A stretch of DNA of 43,443 nucleotides, from assembly GCA_028713915.1 (NCBI GenBank), contig JAQTNK010000036.1, forward strand, positions 1 through 43,443, given 5' to 3'. Positions 22,793-31,439 of this stretch are shown one piece after another; within the stretch, counting starts at the first letter, position 1, and every line of letters starts with the position of its first letter. Below the pieces are notes generated by a model. It ran no database searches. It had not been told where the DNA came from and saw only the letters and a list, made by a program, of their open reading frames with translations. The translations under genes were made by a program, and so were the position numbers. The stretch is from Rhodocyclaceae bacterium (GTDB taxonomy: Bacteria; Pseudomonadota; Gammaproteobacteria; Burkholderiales; Rhodocyclaceae).

Positions 22793-25483
22793 TCATGGCC
22801 GCGGCGGGCCTTGCGTCACCTGCACCAGCGCTGCGGGGCGCAGCCATTTGGCGAACGCCGCTTCGACGTCGTCGGCGCCGAGTTCGATGTAGCGCTGCGC
22901 CGCCCGCGTCGGTTCGTCCAACGGCAGGTTCAGTTCCCAGCGATCCAGCAGGCCATGCGCGATGGCGTCCGTGCTGGCCTCCGCCAGCGGGATCTGGCGC
23001 AGCAGCATGGCCTTGGCGCGTTGCAGTTCTTCCGCCGCGACCGGCGCGCGGCGCATCGTGTCGAGTTCGCGGGCGACGCTGGCGCTGACCGTGGGCACGT
23101 TTTGCGGATCGGCGGCGTAGAGAACGAAGTAGACGCTGCGGCTGATGCCGGCGTCGATGAACGAGTTGATCGAATACACGAGCCCGGCGTTCTTGCGCAG
23201 GTCGCGGCTCAAGCGCGCCGCGTAGAAGCCGCCGCCGAGAACCGTGTCGCCGAGCTTGAGCGCGTAATAGTCGGGACTCGAGCGCGTGATGCCGAGCGTT
23301 TCCGCCAGCATGGCGCGGTCCTGGACGCGGCTGGCGTCGGGGATCGCCGTTTGGGACGCGGCGTTCGGCGGCACGGCCGGCAAGGTCGTGGCGGGCGGCG
23401 GCCCGACAGCCGTCCAGGCGCCGAAGGCCTTCGCGACGATCGCCCTGGCTTCGTCGGGATCGATGTTGCCGATGACGACGATGGCCGTCAGGTCGGGACG
23501 GAAGGCGGCCTGGTGGTAGCGCCGCACGTCGTCGAGCGAAAGGGCGGAGACGGTCTGCGGCAGCGCTTCGCGCAAGGTCGGGTCGTCGCGCGGAAAAAGG
23601 CCGGCGCGCAGGGCGCGCTCGCTGAGATAGGCGGGGCTCTGCAGCCGGCCGGCAACGGTCTGGGCCACCTGCGCGCGCACGGTTTCGAACGCCGCCGCGG
23701 GGAGCGCCGGATGCAGTTCGTTGTCGGCCAGCAGATCGACCGCGGCGGCGAACTGCTCCTTCAGCTCGCTGACCTCGAAATCGGCGCCGGCCTTTTCGTC
23801 CGCGCCGATGGCGTCCAGCGCGCGCTGGAACGCCAGCCGGTCGAGATGCTCGGAACCGTAGGCGAAGAGCCGGTCGAGCACCATCGGCAACCCTTCCTGG
23901 CCGGCGGGAACTTCGAGTTCGGGGCGGTTGCGGATGTGCCCGTACAGGCTCACGGTGTCGCCGACCGTTTCCGGCTGCACGATCAGCGTGATGCCGTTGG
24001 CAAGCGTGCTGACGACGGGATGGAGGGTCGAGGCCGGCACGGCGAGCCGGCCGAGGACGGCCTGCGCCCAGTCGGGCAGCGGCGTCGGCTTGGCCTCGCC
24101 CAGCGCGATGCTTTCCTGGCCGCCGAAACTGCGGCCGGCGACGGGTTTTCCCGCGCCCTGCGGCGCCAGCACGGCGCGCACGGCGCGGTCGGGATCGAGG
24201 TAGCGCCGGGCCACCCGGTTGACGTCGGCGACCGTCACCTTGTCGATGCGGGCGAGATCCTCGTCGGGGGAATCGAGGCCGTCGACGGCGACGGCTTCCG
24301 ACCAGACGGCCGCCAGGCCGGCGATGGAGTTCTTCTCCGCTTCGGCGGCGCGCCGCTCCTGGAGCTTCGCCGCCGCCACGAGGTCCGCCGGCACGCCGTC
24401 GCGGGCGATGGCGGCGAGGACGTCGCGCACGTCGCGCGCCACTTTCCCGGCATCGCCGCCGGCCGGGAAAGCGGCGGCGGCATAGGCGAGGCCGGCCTTG
24501 GGCAAGGCTTCGAAGGCGAACCGGGTGAACAGCGCCTTGCCCTGCGGCACCAGCTCGTGGAGCGCGCCGCGTTCGCTGCGCAGCACGTCGGCGAGGACTT
24601 CGCAGGCGGGATAGTCGGGGCTGTCGAGGCCCGGCAGGCGCAGCGCGGTCACCTGCAGGCCGAAGGGCAGGTCGCTGTCGATGTGCAAGGACTGGGCGCG
24701 CACCGGCTGCAGCGCGACGCCGCGGCGGGCGGGAAGCACTTTCGCCGGGATCGCCGCGAACAGGTCCCGGACCTTGTTCAGCGTGGCTGCGGGATCGAGA
24801 TCGCCGACGATCACCAGGATCGCATTGTTCGGCGCGTACCAGCGGCGGTAGAACGTCTTCAGCATCGCCGCCGTGGTCTTGTCGAAGGAAGGCCGCGTCC
24901 CCAGCGCATCGCGGGCGTAGGGCGTGCCGGCGAACAGCGCGGCGCGCAGCCGCGTCGACAGTACGTAGGTCGGGTTCGACAGGTCCTGCGCCACCTCCTG
25001 CTCGATGGCGCCGCGCTCCTGGTCCCAATCTGCGGCGCTGTCGGCGATGTCGCGCATTCTCGAGGCCTCGATATGCAGCGCGATGTCGAGGTCTTCGGCG
25101 GGCACGGTGTAGAGGTACTGGGTCACCGACTGCTGGGTGTCGGCATTGAAGTTGCCACCCATGACGCTGCCGATGTCGGCGAGCTGGTCGGCCGAGAGGC
25201 CCGGCCCGCCGCGAAACATCATGTGCTCCTGGGCGTGGGCCATGCCGGGAAATCCCGGCGGCGTCTCGTCGGCGCCGACGAGGTAGTTGACCGCGGTCGA
25301 CACCACCGGCGCCAGGGCGTTGCGGACGATGATCACGCGCAGGCCGTTGTCGAGCCGGGCGCGCACGATGTCGGCCGCCGGCGGCGCGGCGGCGGCCGCC
25401 ACGGCGCATGACCACAGCATTGCGCCCAGCAGGGCGCCGAGGAACGCCGGCGCTGCCGGATGGCGACGCGAAGGACGGTTCAT
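22793..25483 (-). CDS. Periplasmic M16 (pitrilysin-family) zinc metallopeptidase
   Basis: An 896-residue secreted protease with two M16 repeats. A Sec signal peptide is visible (MNRPSRRHPAAPAFLG, then a hydrophobic stretch ending AVAAAAAPPA). The inverted zinc motif HxxEH appears as HAQEH, followed by MMFRG, and the third ligand Glu lies in RGAIEQEVAQ about 75 residues later. The second half (LANGITLIVQPE through LGGGFYAARLSRDLRKNAGLVYS) is the usual non-catalytic clamshell half. I chose the ATG at 25481-25483, which begins the signal peptide; an in-frame ATG 36 bases upstream is possible. The gene starts 64 bases after the ftsH stop and is probably its cotranscribed neighbour. Substrates are unknown; the family degrades peptides and misfolded envelope proteins. 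Confidence 0.92.
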   Translation of the reverse strand: MNRPSRRHPAAPAFLGALLGAMLWSCAVAAAAAPPAADIVRARLDNGLRVIIVRNALAPVVSTAVNYLVGADETPPGFPGMAHAQEHMMFRGGPGLSADQLADIGSVMGGNFNADTQQSVTQYLYTVPAEDLDIALHIEASRMRDIADSAADWDQERGAIEQEVAQDLSNPTYVLSTRLRAALFAGTPYARDALGTRPSFDKTTAAMLKTFYRRWYAPNNAILVIVGDLDPAATLNKVRDLFAAIPAKVLPARRGVALQPVRAQSLHIDSDLPFGLQVTALRLPGLDSPDYPACEVLADVLRSERGALHELVPQGKALFTRFAFEALPKAGLAYAAAAFPAGGDAGKVARDVRDVLAAIARDGVPADLVAAAKLQERRAAEAEKNSIAGLAAVWSEAVAVDGLDSPDEDLARIDKVTVADVNRVARRYLDPDRAVRAVLAPQGAGKPVAGRSFGGQESIALGEAKPTPLPDWAQAVLGRLAVPASTLHPVVSTLANGITLIVQPETVGDTVSLYGHIRNRPELEVPAGQEGLPMVLDRLFAYGSEHLDRLAFQRALDAIGADEKAGADFEVSELKEQFAAAVDLLADNELHPALPAAAFETVRAQVAQTVAGRLQSPAYLSERALRAGLFPRDDPTLREALPQTVSALSLDDVRRYHQAAFRPDLTAIVVIGNIDPDEARAIVAKAFGAWTAVGPPPATTLPAVPPNAASQTAIPDASRVQDRAMLAETLGITRSSPDYYALKLGDTVLGGGFYAARLSRDLRKNAGLVYSINSFIDAGISRSVYFVLYAADPQNVPTVSASVARELDTMRRAPVAAEELQRAKAMLLRQIPLAEASTDAIAHGLLDRWELNLPLDEPTRAAQRYIELGADDVEAAFAKWLRPAALVQVTQGPPRP

Positions 25484-25547
25484 GCCAAGCCCTTTCCACA
25501 AAAACGACGACGTGCGCATGGTCCGACTGCCGGGGCGGAAATTGGTT

Positions 25548-27066
25548 CTATGGCGCGCCGGCCGGCCCCGGCTGCGCCTGCTCCTGCTCGCGCACCAGGC
25601 GCTCGACCTCGTCGCGGTCCATCACCTCGCGCTCCTGCAGCCTTGCTGCCAGCGCATCGAGCGCCGGGCGCGGGGCAGACAGGATATCGCGCGCGCGTTG
25701 CTGCCCTTCCTCGATCAGCGCGCGCACTTCGCCGTCGATCAGGCGCGCCGTGTCTTCGCTGTAGTTGCGCTCCTCGTCGCCGGCGACGCCGAGGAAGGCG
25801 AGCTGCCGGCGCCGGCCGAAGGTCAGCGGTCCGAGCTTGTCGTTCATGCCGAGCTGCGTGACCATGCTGCGCGCGATTTCGCTGGCATGCTCGAGGTCGT
25901 TGTGGGCGCCGCTCGAGACGTCGCCCAGCGCCAGCTCCTCGGCGACCCGGCCGCCGAGGAGGATGGCGAGCTGATCCTTGAGTTCCGCCTGCGTCGACAG
26001 AAACTTCTCCGCCACCGGCAGCTGCAGCGTATAGCCCAGGGCGGCGACGCCGCGCGGAATGATCGAGACCTTGTGCACCGGCTCGCCGGTCGGCACGGTG
26101 AGGGCCACCAGCGTGTGGCCCGACTCGTGGAAGGCGATGCGGCGCTTCTCCGCGACGTCGAGAACGCGGTGCTTCTTCTCGGGGCCGGCGATCACGCGGT
26201 CGATGGCTTCCTCGAAGTCGGCCATGGTCACCGCCGCATGATCGTGCCGCACGGCCCGGATCGCCGCCTCGTTGGCGATGTTGGCGAGGTCGGCGCCGAC
26301 GAAGCCCGGCGTGCGCTGCGCGACGACGCGGAGATCGACGTCGCTGCCGACTTTCACCTGGCGCGTATGCAGGCGCAATATCGCCGTGCGCGCCTCGAGG
26401 TCGGGCTTGTCGACGACGATCTGGCGGTCGAAGCGACCGGCGCGGAGCAAGGCCTTGTCCAGGATCTCCGGCCGGTTGGTCGCCGCCATCACGACGACGC
26501 CGGTCGACGGATCGAAGCCGTCCATCTCGGCGAGCAGCTGGTTCAGCGTCTGCTCGCGTTCGTCGTGGCCGCCCAGGGCCGGCGCCACGCCGCGCGCGCC
26601 GCCCACCGCGTCGAGCTCGTCGATGAAAATGATGCACGGCGCCTTCGGCCGGGCCTGCTCGAAGAGTTCGCGTACGCGCGCGGCGCCGACGCCGACGAAC
26701 ATCTCGATGAATTCCGAGCCGCTGATGCTGAAGAACGGCGCCCCGGCCTCGCCCGAAACCGCCCGCGCCAGCAGCGTCTTGCCCGTTCCCGGCGGCCCCA
26801 CCAGCAGCACGCCTTTCGGCATGCGTCCGCCGAGGCTCTGGATGCGGGCGGGATTCTTGAGAAAGTCGATGACTTCCTGCAGTTCCTCCTTCGCCTCTTC
26901 GGCCCCGGCGACGTCCGCGAATGTCACCCGCCGCGAGCATCGCCAGCCAGTAGATCCAGAACATGTTGCCGGGCTGCTGCCAGAAGCGGCCCGGCCGCGG
27001 CTTGTTGATCTCGATGTCCGGCGTGTCGGGACCGATGCGGAATGCGTTCTTGCGGCGATCGGCCAC
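25548..27066 (-). CDS. ftsH: FtsH-type AAA metalloprotease with broken N-terminal membrane region (frameshift/deletion near 26928)
   Basis: The AAA and protease domains (25548-26927, 459 residues) are intact: [16 protein letters not shown], Walker A GPPGTGKT, Walker [35 protein letters not shown], zinc motif HESGH and Asp ligand [14 protein letters not shown]. The region upstream is not in the same frame. In the next frame, from a GTG at 27066 with GAGAGGA 9 bases upstream, it reads [19 protein letters not shown] and so on to [14 protein letters not shown], which looks like a cytosolic tail plus the start of TM1. This ends at a GGG run (26927-26929), where the catalytic frame takes over at GTG (VTFADV). 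The periplasmic domain and TM2, normally about 100 residues, are absent. It could be a pseudogene, a sequencing or assembly error, or a soluble variant started internally. It shares a transcript with the M16 gene downstream and a 59-codon ORF upstream. Confidence 0.75.
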
Positions 27067-27088
27067 GAGCTTGCGTCCTCTCGCCGCG

Positions 27089-27268
27089 TCACCGGGACCG
27101 GCCGGCTGGCTTGGCGTCGGCGTGAGGAAGATCCCGATGGTCGTCGGCCAGGGCCGGCCCGGCGTCGTTGCCGGCGGCGCCGCTGGCCCGCTCCGCCGCC
27201 AGCAACGACTGCACGACCCAGATGACGATCGCGATCGCCACCACAACCCGAATGATCCTTCGCCACAT
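27089..27268 (-). CDS. Small single-pass membrane protein upstream of ftsH
   Basis: A 59-residue ORF starting [17 protein letters not shown], a clear N-terminal transmembrane helix, followed by a polar Ala/Asp-rich tail. GGAGG lies about 7 bases before the ATG, the best ribosome-binding site in this stretch. It stops 22 bases before the GTG proposed for ftsH. It is either a separate small gene or the displaced first transmembrane segment of an ftsH gene with two frame shifts. I favour a separate gene because each frame has its own ribosome-binding site, but this is uncertain. Confidence 0.45.
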   Translation of the reverse strand: MWRRIIRVVVAIAIVIWVVQSLLAAERASGAAGNDAGPALADDHRDLPHADAKPAGRSR

Positions 27269-27420
27269 CAGGCGTCCTCCGCTCCGATTGCGCCAAGACT
27301 GCCGCCGGCGCGCGCCGACCGCGCGGTGTGCGGCGCCGCCGTCGGCCCTTGCCGTCGTCGTTTCCCGGGAAGTTTCCCTGGGCGGCTACGCGCTAGCCTA
27401 GGACGGCCGGCTCGGGCGGG

Positions 27421-27450
27421 CAATACGGGACAATCGCGATTCCCGCTACC
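27421..27450 (-). promoter_or_regulatory. Copy 2 of the GTAGC-N18-GTATT element, upstream of the small ORF/ftsH/M16 operon
   Basis: On the minus strand GGTAGC (27445-27450) and GTATTG (27421-27426) are separated by 18 bases, 152 bases before the 59-codon ORF. An overlapping inverted repeat GCTAC-N10-GTAGC spans 27445-27464. The spacing matches the copies at 10206, 34761 and 36712. Function as a promoter is inferred. Confidence 0.55.
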
Positions 27451-27483
27451 CGGAATTCGGTAGCTCAGCCGCATGGCTGGCGC

Positions 27484-28098
27484 CTAGGACTTGCTGTCTT
27501 CGCCGATCCGCAGGCGCGTCGGCGTGAGGTAGCGATACGGCGGAATTTCCAGGTTGGTCGGCGCCGGCACGCCCTTGAACACGCGCCCGGCGAGATCGAA
27601 CTTCGAGCCGTGGCACGGGCACAGGAAGCCGCCGGGCCAGTCGGCGCCGAGGTCGGCGCCGGCTTCGCGCAGCCGCAGCGTCGGCGAGCAGCCCAGGTGC
27701 GTACAGATGCCGATGCAGACGAACCATTCCGGTTCGAGGGAGCGCGTCGGATTGCGGCAGGACGGCGGCTGCTGGTCGACGCGCGAAGCCGGGTCGACCA
27801 GCAGCGCGTCATGCCCGCCGAGGGCGGCGAGCATGTCCGGCGTGCGTCGCAGAATCCACACCGGCTTGCCGCGCCAGGGCACCGTGCGCAATTCGCCGGC
27901 GCCGATGCCGTTGAGGTCGGCCTCGACCGGCGCGCCCGCGGCGCGGGCGCGGGCGCTGGGTTCCAGGCTGGCAAAGAAGGGATAGGCGGCCGCCAGCGAG
28001 TAGGCGCAGCCCAGGCCCGCCGTCGCCCGCAGCAGGAAGCGGCGACGGGCTTTATCGCCGAGCCGGGTGCGAACGTCGTCGTCGAAACTGGCAGGCAT
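27484..28098 (-). CDS. petA: Rieske [2Fe-2S] protein, ubiquinol-cytochrome c reductase type, without adjacent cytochrome b/c1
   Basis: A 204-residue Rieske protein. Residues 17-50 form a twin-arginine-type anchor (KARRRFLLRATAGLG, then a hydrophobic stretch). Cluster ligands are Cys132 and His134 in CTHLGC and Cys160 and His163 in CPCHGS, with Cys137/Cys162 as the stabilising disulfide. WRGKPVWILRRTPDML is typical of the proteobacterial bc1 subunit. I chose the ATG at 28096-28098 with AGGAGA 7 bases upstream; the longer frame has none. Unlike a normal petABC operon, no cytochrome b or c1 gene flanks it. Instead it follows, by 23 bases, a small secreted protein and degP. It may be a second Rieske subunit or serve another electron-transfer partner. 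Confidence 0.9.
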   Translation of the reverse strand: MPASFDDDVRTRLGDKARRRFLLRATAGLGCAYSLAAAYPFFASLEPSARARAAGAPVEADLNGIGAGELRTVPWRGKPVWILRRTPDMLAALGGHDALLVDPASRVDQQPPSCRNPTRSLEPEWFVCIGICTHLGCSPTLRLREAGADLGADWPGGFLCPCHGSKFDLAGRVFKGVPAPTNLEIPPYRYLTPTRLRIGEDSKS

Positions 28099-28121
28099 CG
28101 TCGTTCTCCTGCACGGTCCGG

Positions 28122-28574
28122 TCACCAGCCGAAGACGACGTGCTCGGCCCCGTGCGCCGGGACGTTGACGCGCCGTTCGCGCTGGCTGTCCTGATACTGC
28201 GCCGTGACGACGTAACGCCCCGCCGGCAGGCGCGCCAGCAGGAACGGTCCGTCCGCCTTGGTCTGCAGCACCTCCTTGCCGCGGCCGTCGCGAATCGAGA
28301 CGTTCACATCGGCGACATAGGCGCCGCGGGCGTCGCCCTCATGAGCGACGAACTCCAGCTGCAACGGATATTGTCGGGCGATCTGCCGCATCGCCTTGGC
28401 CTCGTCCTCGCCGATGCCGCCGCTGCGGTAGGTCACCAGGCCCTGGCTGTGCTCGAGCGGCAAGGCGTCCTCCGCCGGTTCGGCAAAAGCCGGCAGCGTC
28501 GCGGCCAGCGCCGCACCGAGGACGGCGCTGCGCACGGCCAGGATTCGAGCGCGGGAATGAAACTGAATTTTCAT
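28122..28574 (-). CDS. Secreted protein with carboxypeptidase-regulatory-like (Ig-type) fold
   Basis: A 150-residue protein with a Sec signal peptide (ILAVRSAVLGAALAATLPAFA) and a C-terminal beta-rich segment (VADVNVSIRDGRGKEVL, then LARLPAGRYVVTAQY) that resembles the carboxypeptidase-regulatory or surface Ig-like fold. GAGGAG 8 bases before the ATG supports the start. It lies 27 bases after degP and 23 bases before the Rieske gene, so the three are probably one transcript. No catalytic motif is visible; the function is unknown and likely periplasmic. Confidence 0.8.
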   Translation of the reverse strand: MKIQFHSRARILAVRSAVLGAALAATLPAFAEPAEDALPLEHSQGLVTYRSGGIGEDEAKAMRQIARQYPLQLEFVAHEGDARGAYVADVNVSIRDGRGKEVLQTKADGPFLLARLPAGRYVVTAQYQDSQRERRVNVPAHGAEHVVFGW

Positions 28575-28601
28575 GATGGCACTCCTCAGGAAATAACCTC
28601 A

Positions 28602-30059
28602 TCAGCCGAGGTCGATTGGGACGAATATCTTGGCACCGTCGCGTTCGATCAGCAGCGCGGCATGCTTGCCCGCCTTGGCGACGAGACTGCGCAGTTGCTC
28701 GACGCTCTTCACCGGCTCGCCGTTGAAGGCCAGCACGATGTCGTCCGGCTGCAGGCCGGCGCGGGCGGCGGCGCCGCTGGCTTCTTCCACCACCAGGCCG
28801 TTGGGCACTTCGGCCTGCTTGCGCTCTTCCGGCGTCAGCGGCCGCACGACCAGGCCGAGACGGCCCTTGTCGACGCCCGGGGCGGGCGCGGTCTTTTCCG
28901 GCGCCAGTTCGCCGACCGTCACGGCGATGTCGTGTTCCTGTCCCTTGCGCCAGACGTCGAGCGTGACGTGCGTGCCGGGCTTGAGGTCCGCGACCAGCGG
29001 CGGCAGGTCGGAGGAACTGCCGATGTCGGTGCCGTTGAGCTTGAGGATGATGTCGCCCGGCTCGAGGCCCGCCTTGTCCGCCGGGCTGCCTTTCTCGACG
29101 GTGCCGACCAGCGCGCCCTTGGCCTGCTTCAGGCCGAAGGACTCGGCCAGCGGCTGGGAGACCTCCTGGATGGAAACGCCCAGGCGGCCGTGGCTGACCT
29201 TGCCGTGCTTGACGATTTCCTGTTCCACGTGCATGGCGACGTCGATCGGAATGGCGAAGGACACGCCCTGATAGCCGCCGCTGCGGCTGTAGATCTGCGA
29301 GTTGACGCCGATCACTTCGCCGTTCAGGTTGAACAGCGGTCCGCCGGAGTTGCCGGGATTGACCGCGGCGTCGGTCTGGATGAACGGCACGTAGCCGTCG
29401 TCGGGCAGCGAGCGTCCCTTGGCGGAGACGATGCCGGCGGTGGCGCTGTTCTCGAAGCCGAACGGCGAACCGATCGCGAGCACCCACGAGCCGACGCGCG
29501 TCTGCGCCGGATCACCGAAGCGTACGGTGGGCAGCTTGCTGGCGTTGATGCGCAGCACCGCGACGTCGGTCACCTTGTCCGTGCCGACCACCTTGGCCTT
29601 GAACTCGCGCTTGTCGGTGAGCTTGACGACCACTTCGTCGGCGTCGTCTATGACATGCGCATTGGTGAGAATGAGGCCGTCGGCGCTGACGATGAAGCCC
29701 GAACCGAGGCTATGCACCGGCACGTTGCCGTGCGGGATCATCTGGTAGCGGCGGAAGAACTGGAAGAACGGATCGTTGGGGTCCATCTGCGGGAACGGCG
29801 ATTCCTCGTCGCCGCCGGCCTTGACGCTGCCGGTGACGCTGATGTTCACCACCGCCGGCCCGTTGCTCGCGATGATGCCGCTGAAGTCCGGCAGAACGGC
29901 CGCCGCCGGCGCGGCGGATGGCGGCGCCGCAACCGCTGCCGGCGTGGCGGCGGCCGGCGTCGTCGCCGCATGGCTGTCGAGTCCGACATAGGCGCCGGCA
30001 AACGTGGCGACCAGTGCCGCCGCCGCTGCCAGGCTGAGAGTGAGAGTCTTGCTTCGCAT
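28602..30059 (-). CDS. degP: Periplasmic serine protease/chaperone DegP (MucD/HtrA family)
   Basis: A 485-residue Do-like protease that degrades or refolds damaged envelope proteins. It has an N-terminal signal segment (residues 1-25), an Ala/Pro-rich linker, then a trypsin-like domain with the complete triad His135 (LTNAHV), Asp165 (TDVAVLRI) and Ser238 (NPGNSGGPLFN). Two PDZ domains follow (about 275-370 and 385-480; GYQGVSFAIPID precedes the first). AAGGAG precedes the ATG by 7 bases. Upstream, 70-86 bases before the start, lies a perfect CTTAAG-N5-CTTAAG box, and the gene upstream is a QseC/PmrB-like kinase, so it is probably a direct target of that two-component system. Confidence 0.95.
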   Translation of the reverse strand: MRSKTLTLSLAAAAALVATFAGAYVGLDSHAATTPAAATPAAVAAPPSAAPAAAVLPDFSGIIASNGPAVVNISVTGSVKAGGDEESPFPQMDPNDPFFQFFRRYQMIPHGNVPVHSLGSGFIVSADGLILTNAHVIDDADEVVVKLTDKREFKAKVVGTDKVTDVAVLRINASKLPTVRFGDPAQTRVGSWVLAIGSPFGFENSATAGIVSAKGRSLPDDGYVPFIQTDAAVNPGNSGGPLFNLNGEVIGVNSQIYSRSGGYQGVSFAIPIDVAMHVEQEIVKHGKVSHGRLGVSIQEVSQPLAESFGLKQAKGALVGTVEKGSPADKAGLEPGDIILKLNGTDIGSSSDLPPLVADLKPGTHVTLDVWRKGQEHDIAVTVGELAPEKTAPAPGVDKGRLGLVVRPLTPEERKQAEVPNGLVVEEASGAAARAGLQPDDIVLAFNGEPVKSVEQLRSLVAKAGKHAALLIERDGAKIFVPIDLG

Positions 30060-30128
30060 GGCGATCTCCTTGGTGGTCGAGTCGTGAAGCGTCGCGCTTC
30101 GTTTGCGGCAGAAGATAGGCGCAGGTCC

Positions 30129-30145
30129 CTTAAGACCGACTTAAG
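30129..30145 (-). promoter_or_regulatory. PmrA/QseB-type response-regulator box upstream of degP
   Basis: CTTAAG (30140-30145), five bases and CTTAAG (30129-30134) form a perfect direct repeat with 11-base period, the published form of the PmrA box (YTTAAK-N5-YTTAAK). It overlaps the stop codon of the histidine kinase gene. A candidate -10, TATCTT, lies 11 bases downstream toward degP. That the neighbouring regulator binds it is inferred from family and proximity. Confidence 0.65.
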
Positions 30146-31439
30146 GCGGGAAGCTCACCCGCACATGCAAGCCGCCCAGCGCGGCGGCGTCGAGCGCGAC
30201 GCTGGCGCCATGGCGCGCGGCGATGGTCTTGACGATGGCGAGGCCGAGGCCGCTGCCGCCTTCGCTGCTTTGCTCGCGGCGGTAGAAGCGGTCGAAGACG
30301 CGCTCGCGCTCCGCGGCGGGAATGCCCGGCCCCGAGTCGCAGACGTCGAAGAACGCGCCCTGCCCGTCGGCGCCGACGGCGACGTCGACCTTGCCGCCGG
30401 GCGGCGTATAGCGGATCGCGTTGTCGACGAGGTTGGCCAGCAGCAGCCGTATGCCCTCGGCATCGCCGCGGATGCGCGCATCGCCGTCCGCGCGCGCGGC
30501 GCCGAGATCGATGCCCTTGGCCTGCGCCAGGGCGACCTGCGCGACGATGACCTGCGCGGCGACGTCGGCGAGGCGCACCGTCGCGACCGGCGGCTGGTGG
30601 GTGCCCGGCTCCTGCCGCGCCAGGGTCAGCAGCTGCTGCACGGAATGGGACGCGCGCAGCAGGCCGCGCTTGAGCTCGGCGAGCGCGTCGGCGCGTTCCG
30701 CGGCGTCCTGCGCGCGCTCCAGGACCTGGGCTTGCAACTGCAATGCGGCGAGCGGCGTGCGCAGTTCGTGGGCGGCGTCGGCGACGAAGTCGCGCTGCGC
30801 TTCGAGCGCCGCCTTGAGCCGCGCCAGCAGGTCGTTGAGCGCCGTCACCAGCGGCAGCGCCTCTGCCGGCACCGCCCGCACCGGCAAAGGATCGAGCGCC
30901 GCCGGCGTGCGCGTCGTCACCGCTCGCGCCACGGCATTGAGCGGCCTCAGGCCGCGCCCGACGACGACCCACACCACCGCGCCCATCACCGGCAGCAGCA
31001 GCAGGAACGGCGCCACCGTGCGCAAGGCCGCCGCCAGCGCCATGCGGTCGCGCACGCGCATCGGCTGCGCCACCTGGATGACCTGGCCGCGCTGCTGCGT
31101 GGCGAACACGCGCCACTGGCCGTCGCTGGCATCCACCGTGGCATAGCCGAGGAAGGCGCGGTTGGGCAGCGTGTCTTGCGGATGCGAAAGGTAGAGCGTG
31201 ACGCCGTCCTGGCTCCAGACCTGGATCGCGAAGTCCTGGCCGGCGAAGGTTGCATCCGGCGACAGCGCGCTGCGGAACGCCTGGTCCCGCAAGGACAGCG
31301 CGAGTTGCTGCAAATGGTAGTCGAACATGGCGTCGGCTTCGTCGCGCGCCTGGACGTAGGTCGCCAGCGCGCCCGCCGCCAAGGTCGCCGTCATCGCCGA
31401 AAGGAGCGCCGCCAGCAGGCGGCGGCGTATCGATTTCAT
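30141..31439 (-). CDS. Sensor histidine kinase, QseC/PmrB-like
   Basis: A 432-residue inner-membrane kinase. TM1 is about residues 5-32, a periplasmic sensor region runs to about 150, TM2 is about 155-180 (VAPFLLLLPVMGAVVWVVV), then a HAMP-like linker. The HisKA box is VADAAHELRTPLAAL with phospho-accepting His224. The HATPase domain has N-box LLANLVDNAIRYTPPGGKV, DSGPGIPAAERERVF and GGSGLGLAIVKTIAARHG. The ATG at 31439 overlaps the stop of a 43-codon ORF, which in turn overlaps the regulator stop, so all three are coupled. The sensed signal is unknown; relatives respond to cationic peptides, metals or envelope stress. Confidence 0.92.
   Translation of the reverse strand: MKSIRRRLLAALLSAMTATLAAGALATYVQARDEADAMFDYHLQQLALSLRDQAFRSALSPDATFAGQDFAIQVWSQDGVTLYLSHPQDTLPNRAFLGYATVDASDGQWRVFATQQRGQVIQVAQPMRVRDRMALAAALRTVAPFLLLLPVMGAVVWVVVGRGLRPLNAVARAVTTRTPAALDPLPVRAVPAEALPLVTALNDLLARLKAALEAQRDFVADAAHELRTPLAALQLQAQVLERAQDAAERADALAELKRGLLRASHSVQQLLTLARQEPGTHQPPVATVRLADVAAQVIVAQVALAQAKGIDLGAARADGDARIRGDAEGIRLLLANLVDNAIRYTPPGGKVDVAVGADGQGAFFDVCDSGPGIPAAERERVFDRFYRREQSSEGGSGLGLAIVKTIAARHGASVALDAAALGGLHVRVSFPP

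Noticed and set aside
22418-25411. 997-codon plus-strand frame over the M16 gene
   Set aside because: Arg/Gly/Val-rich and motif-free, while the minus strand encodes an intact M16 protease with signal peptide and HxxEH.
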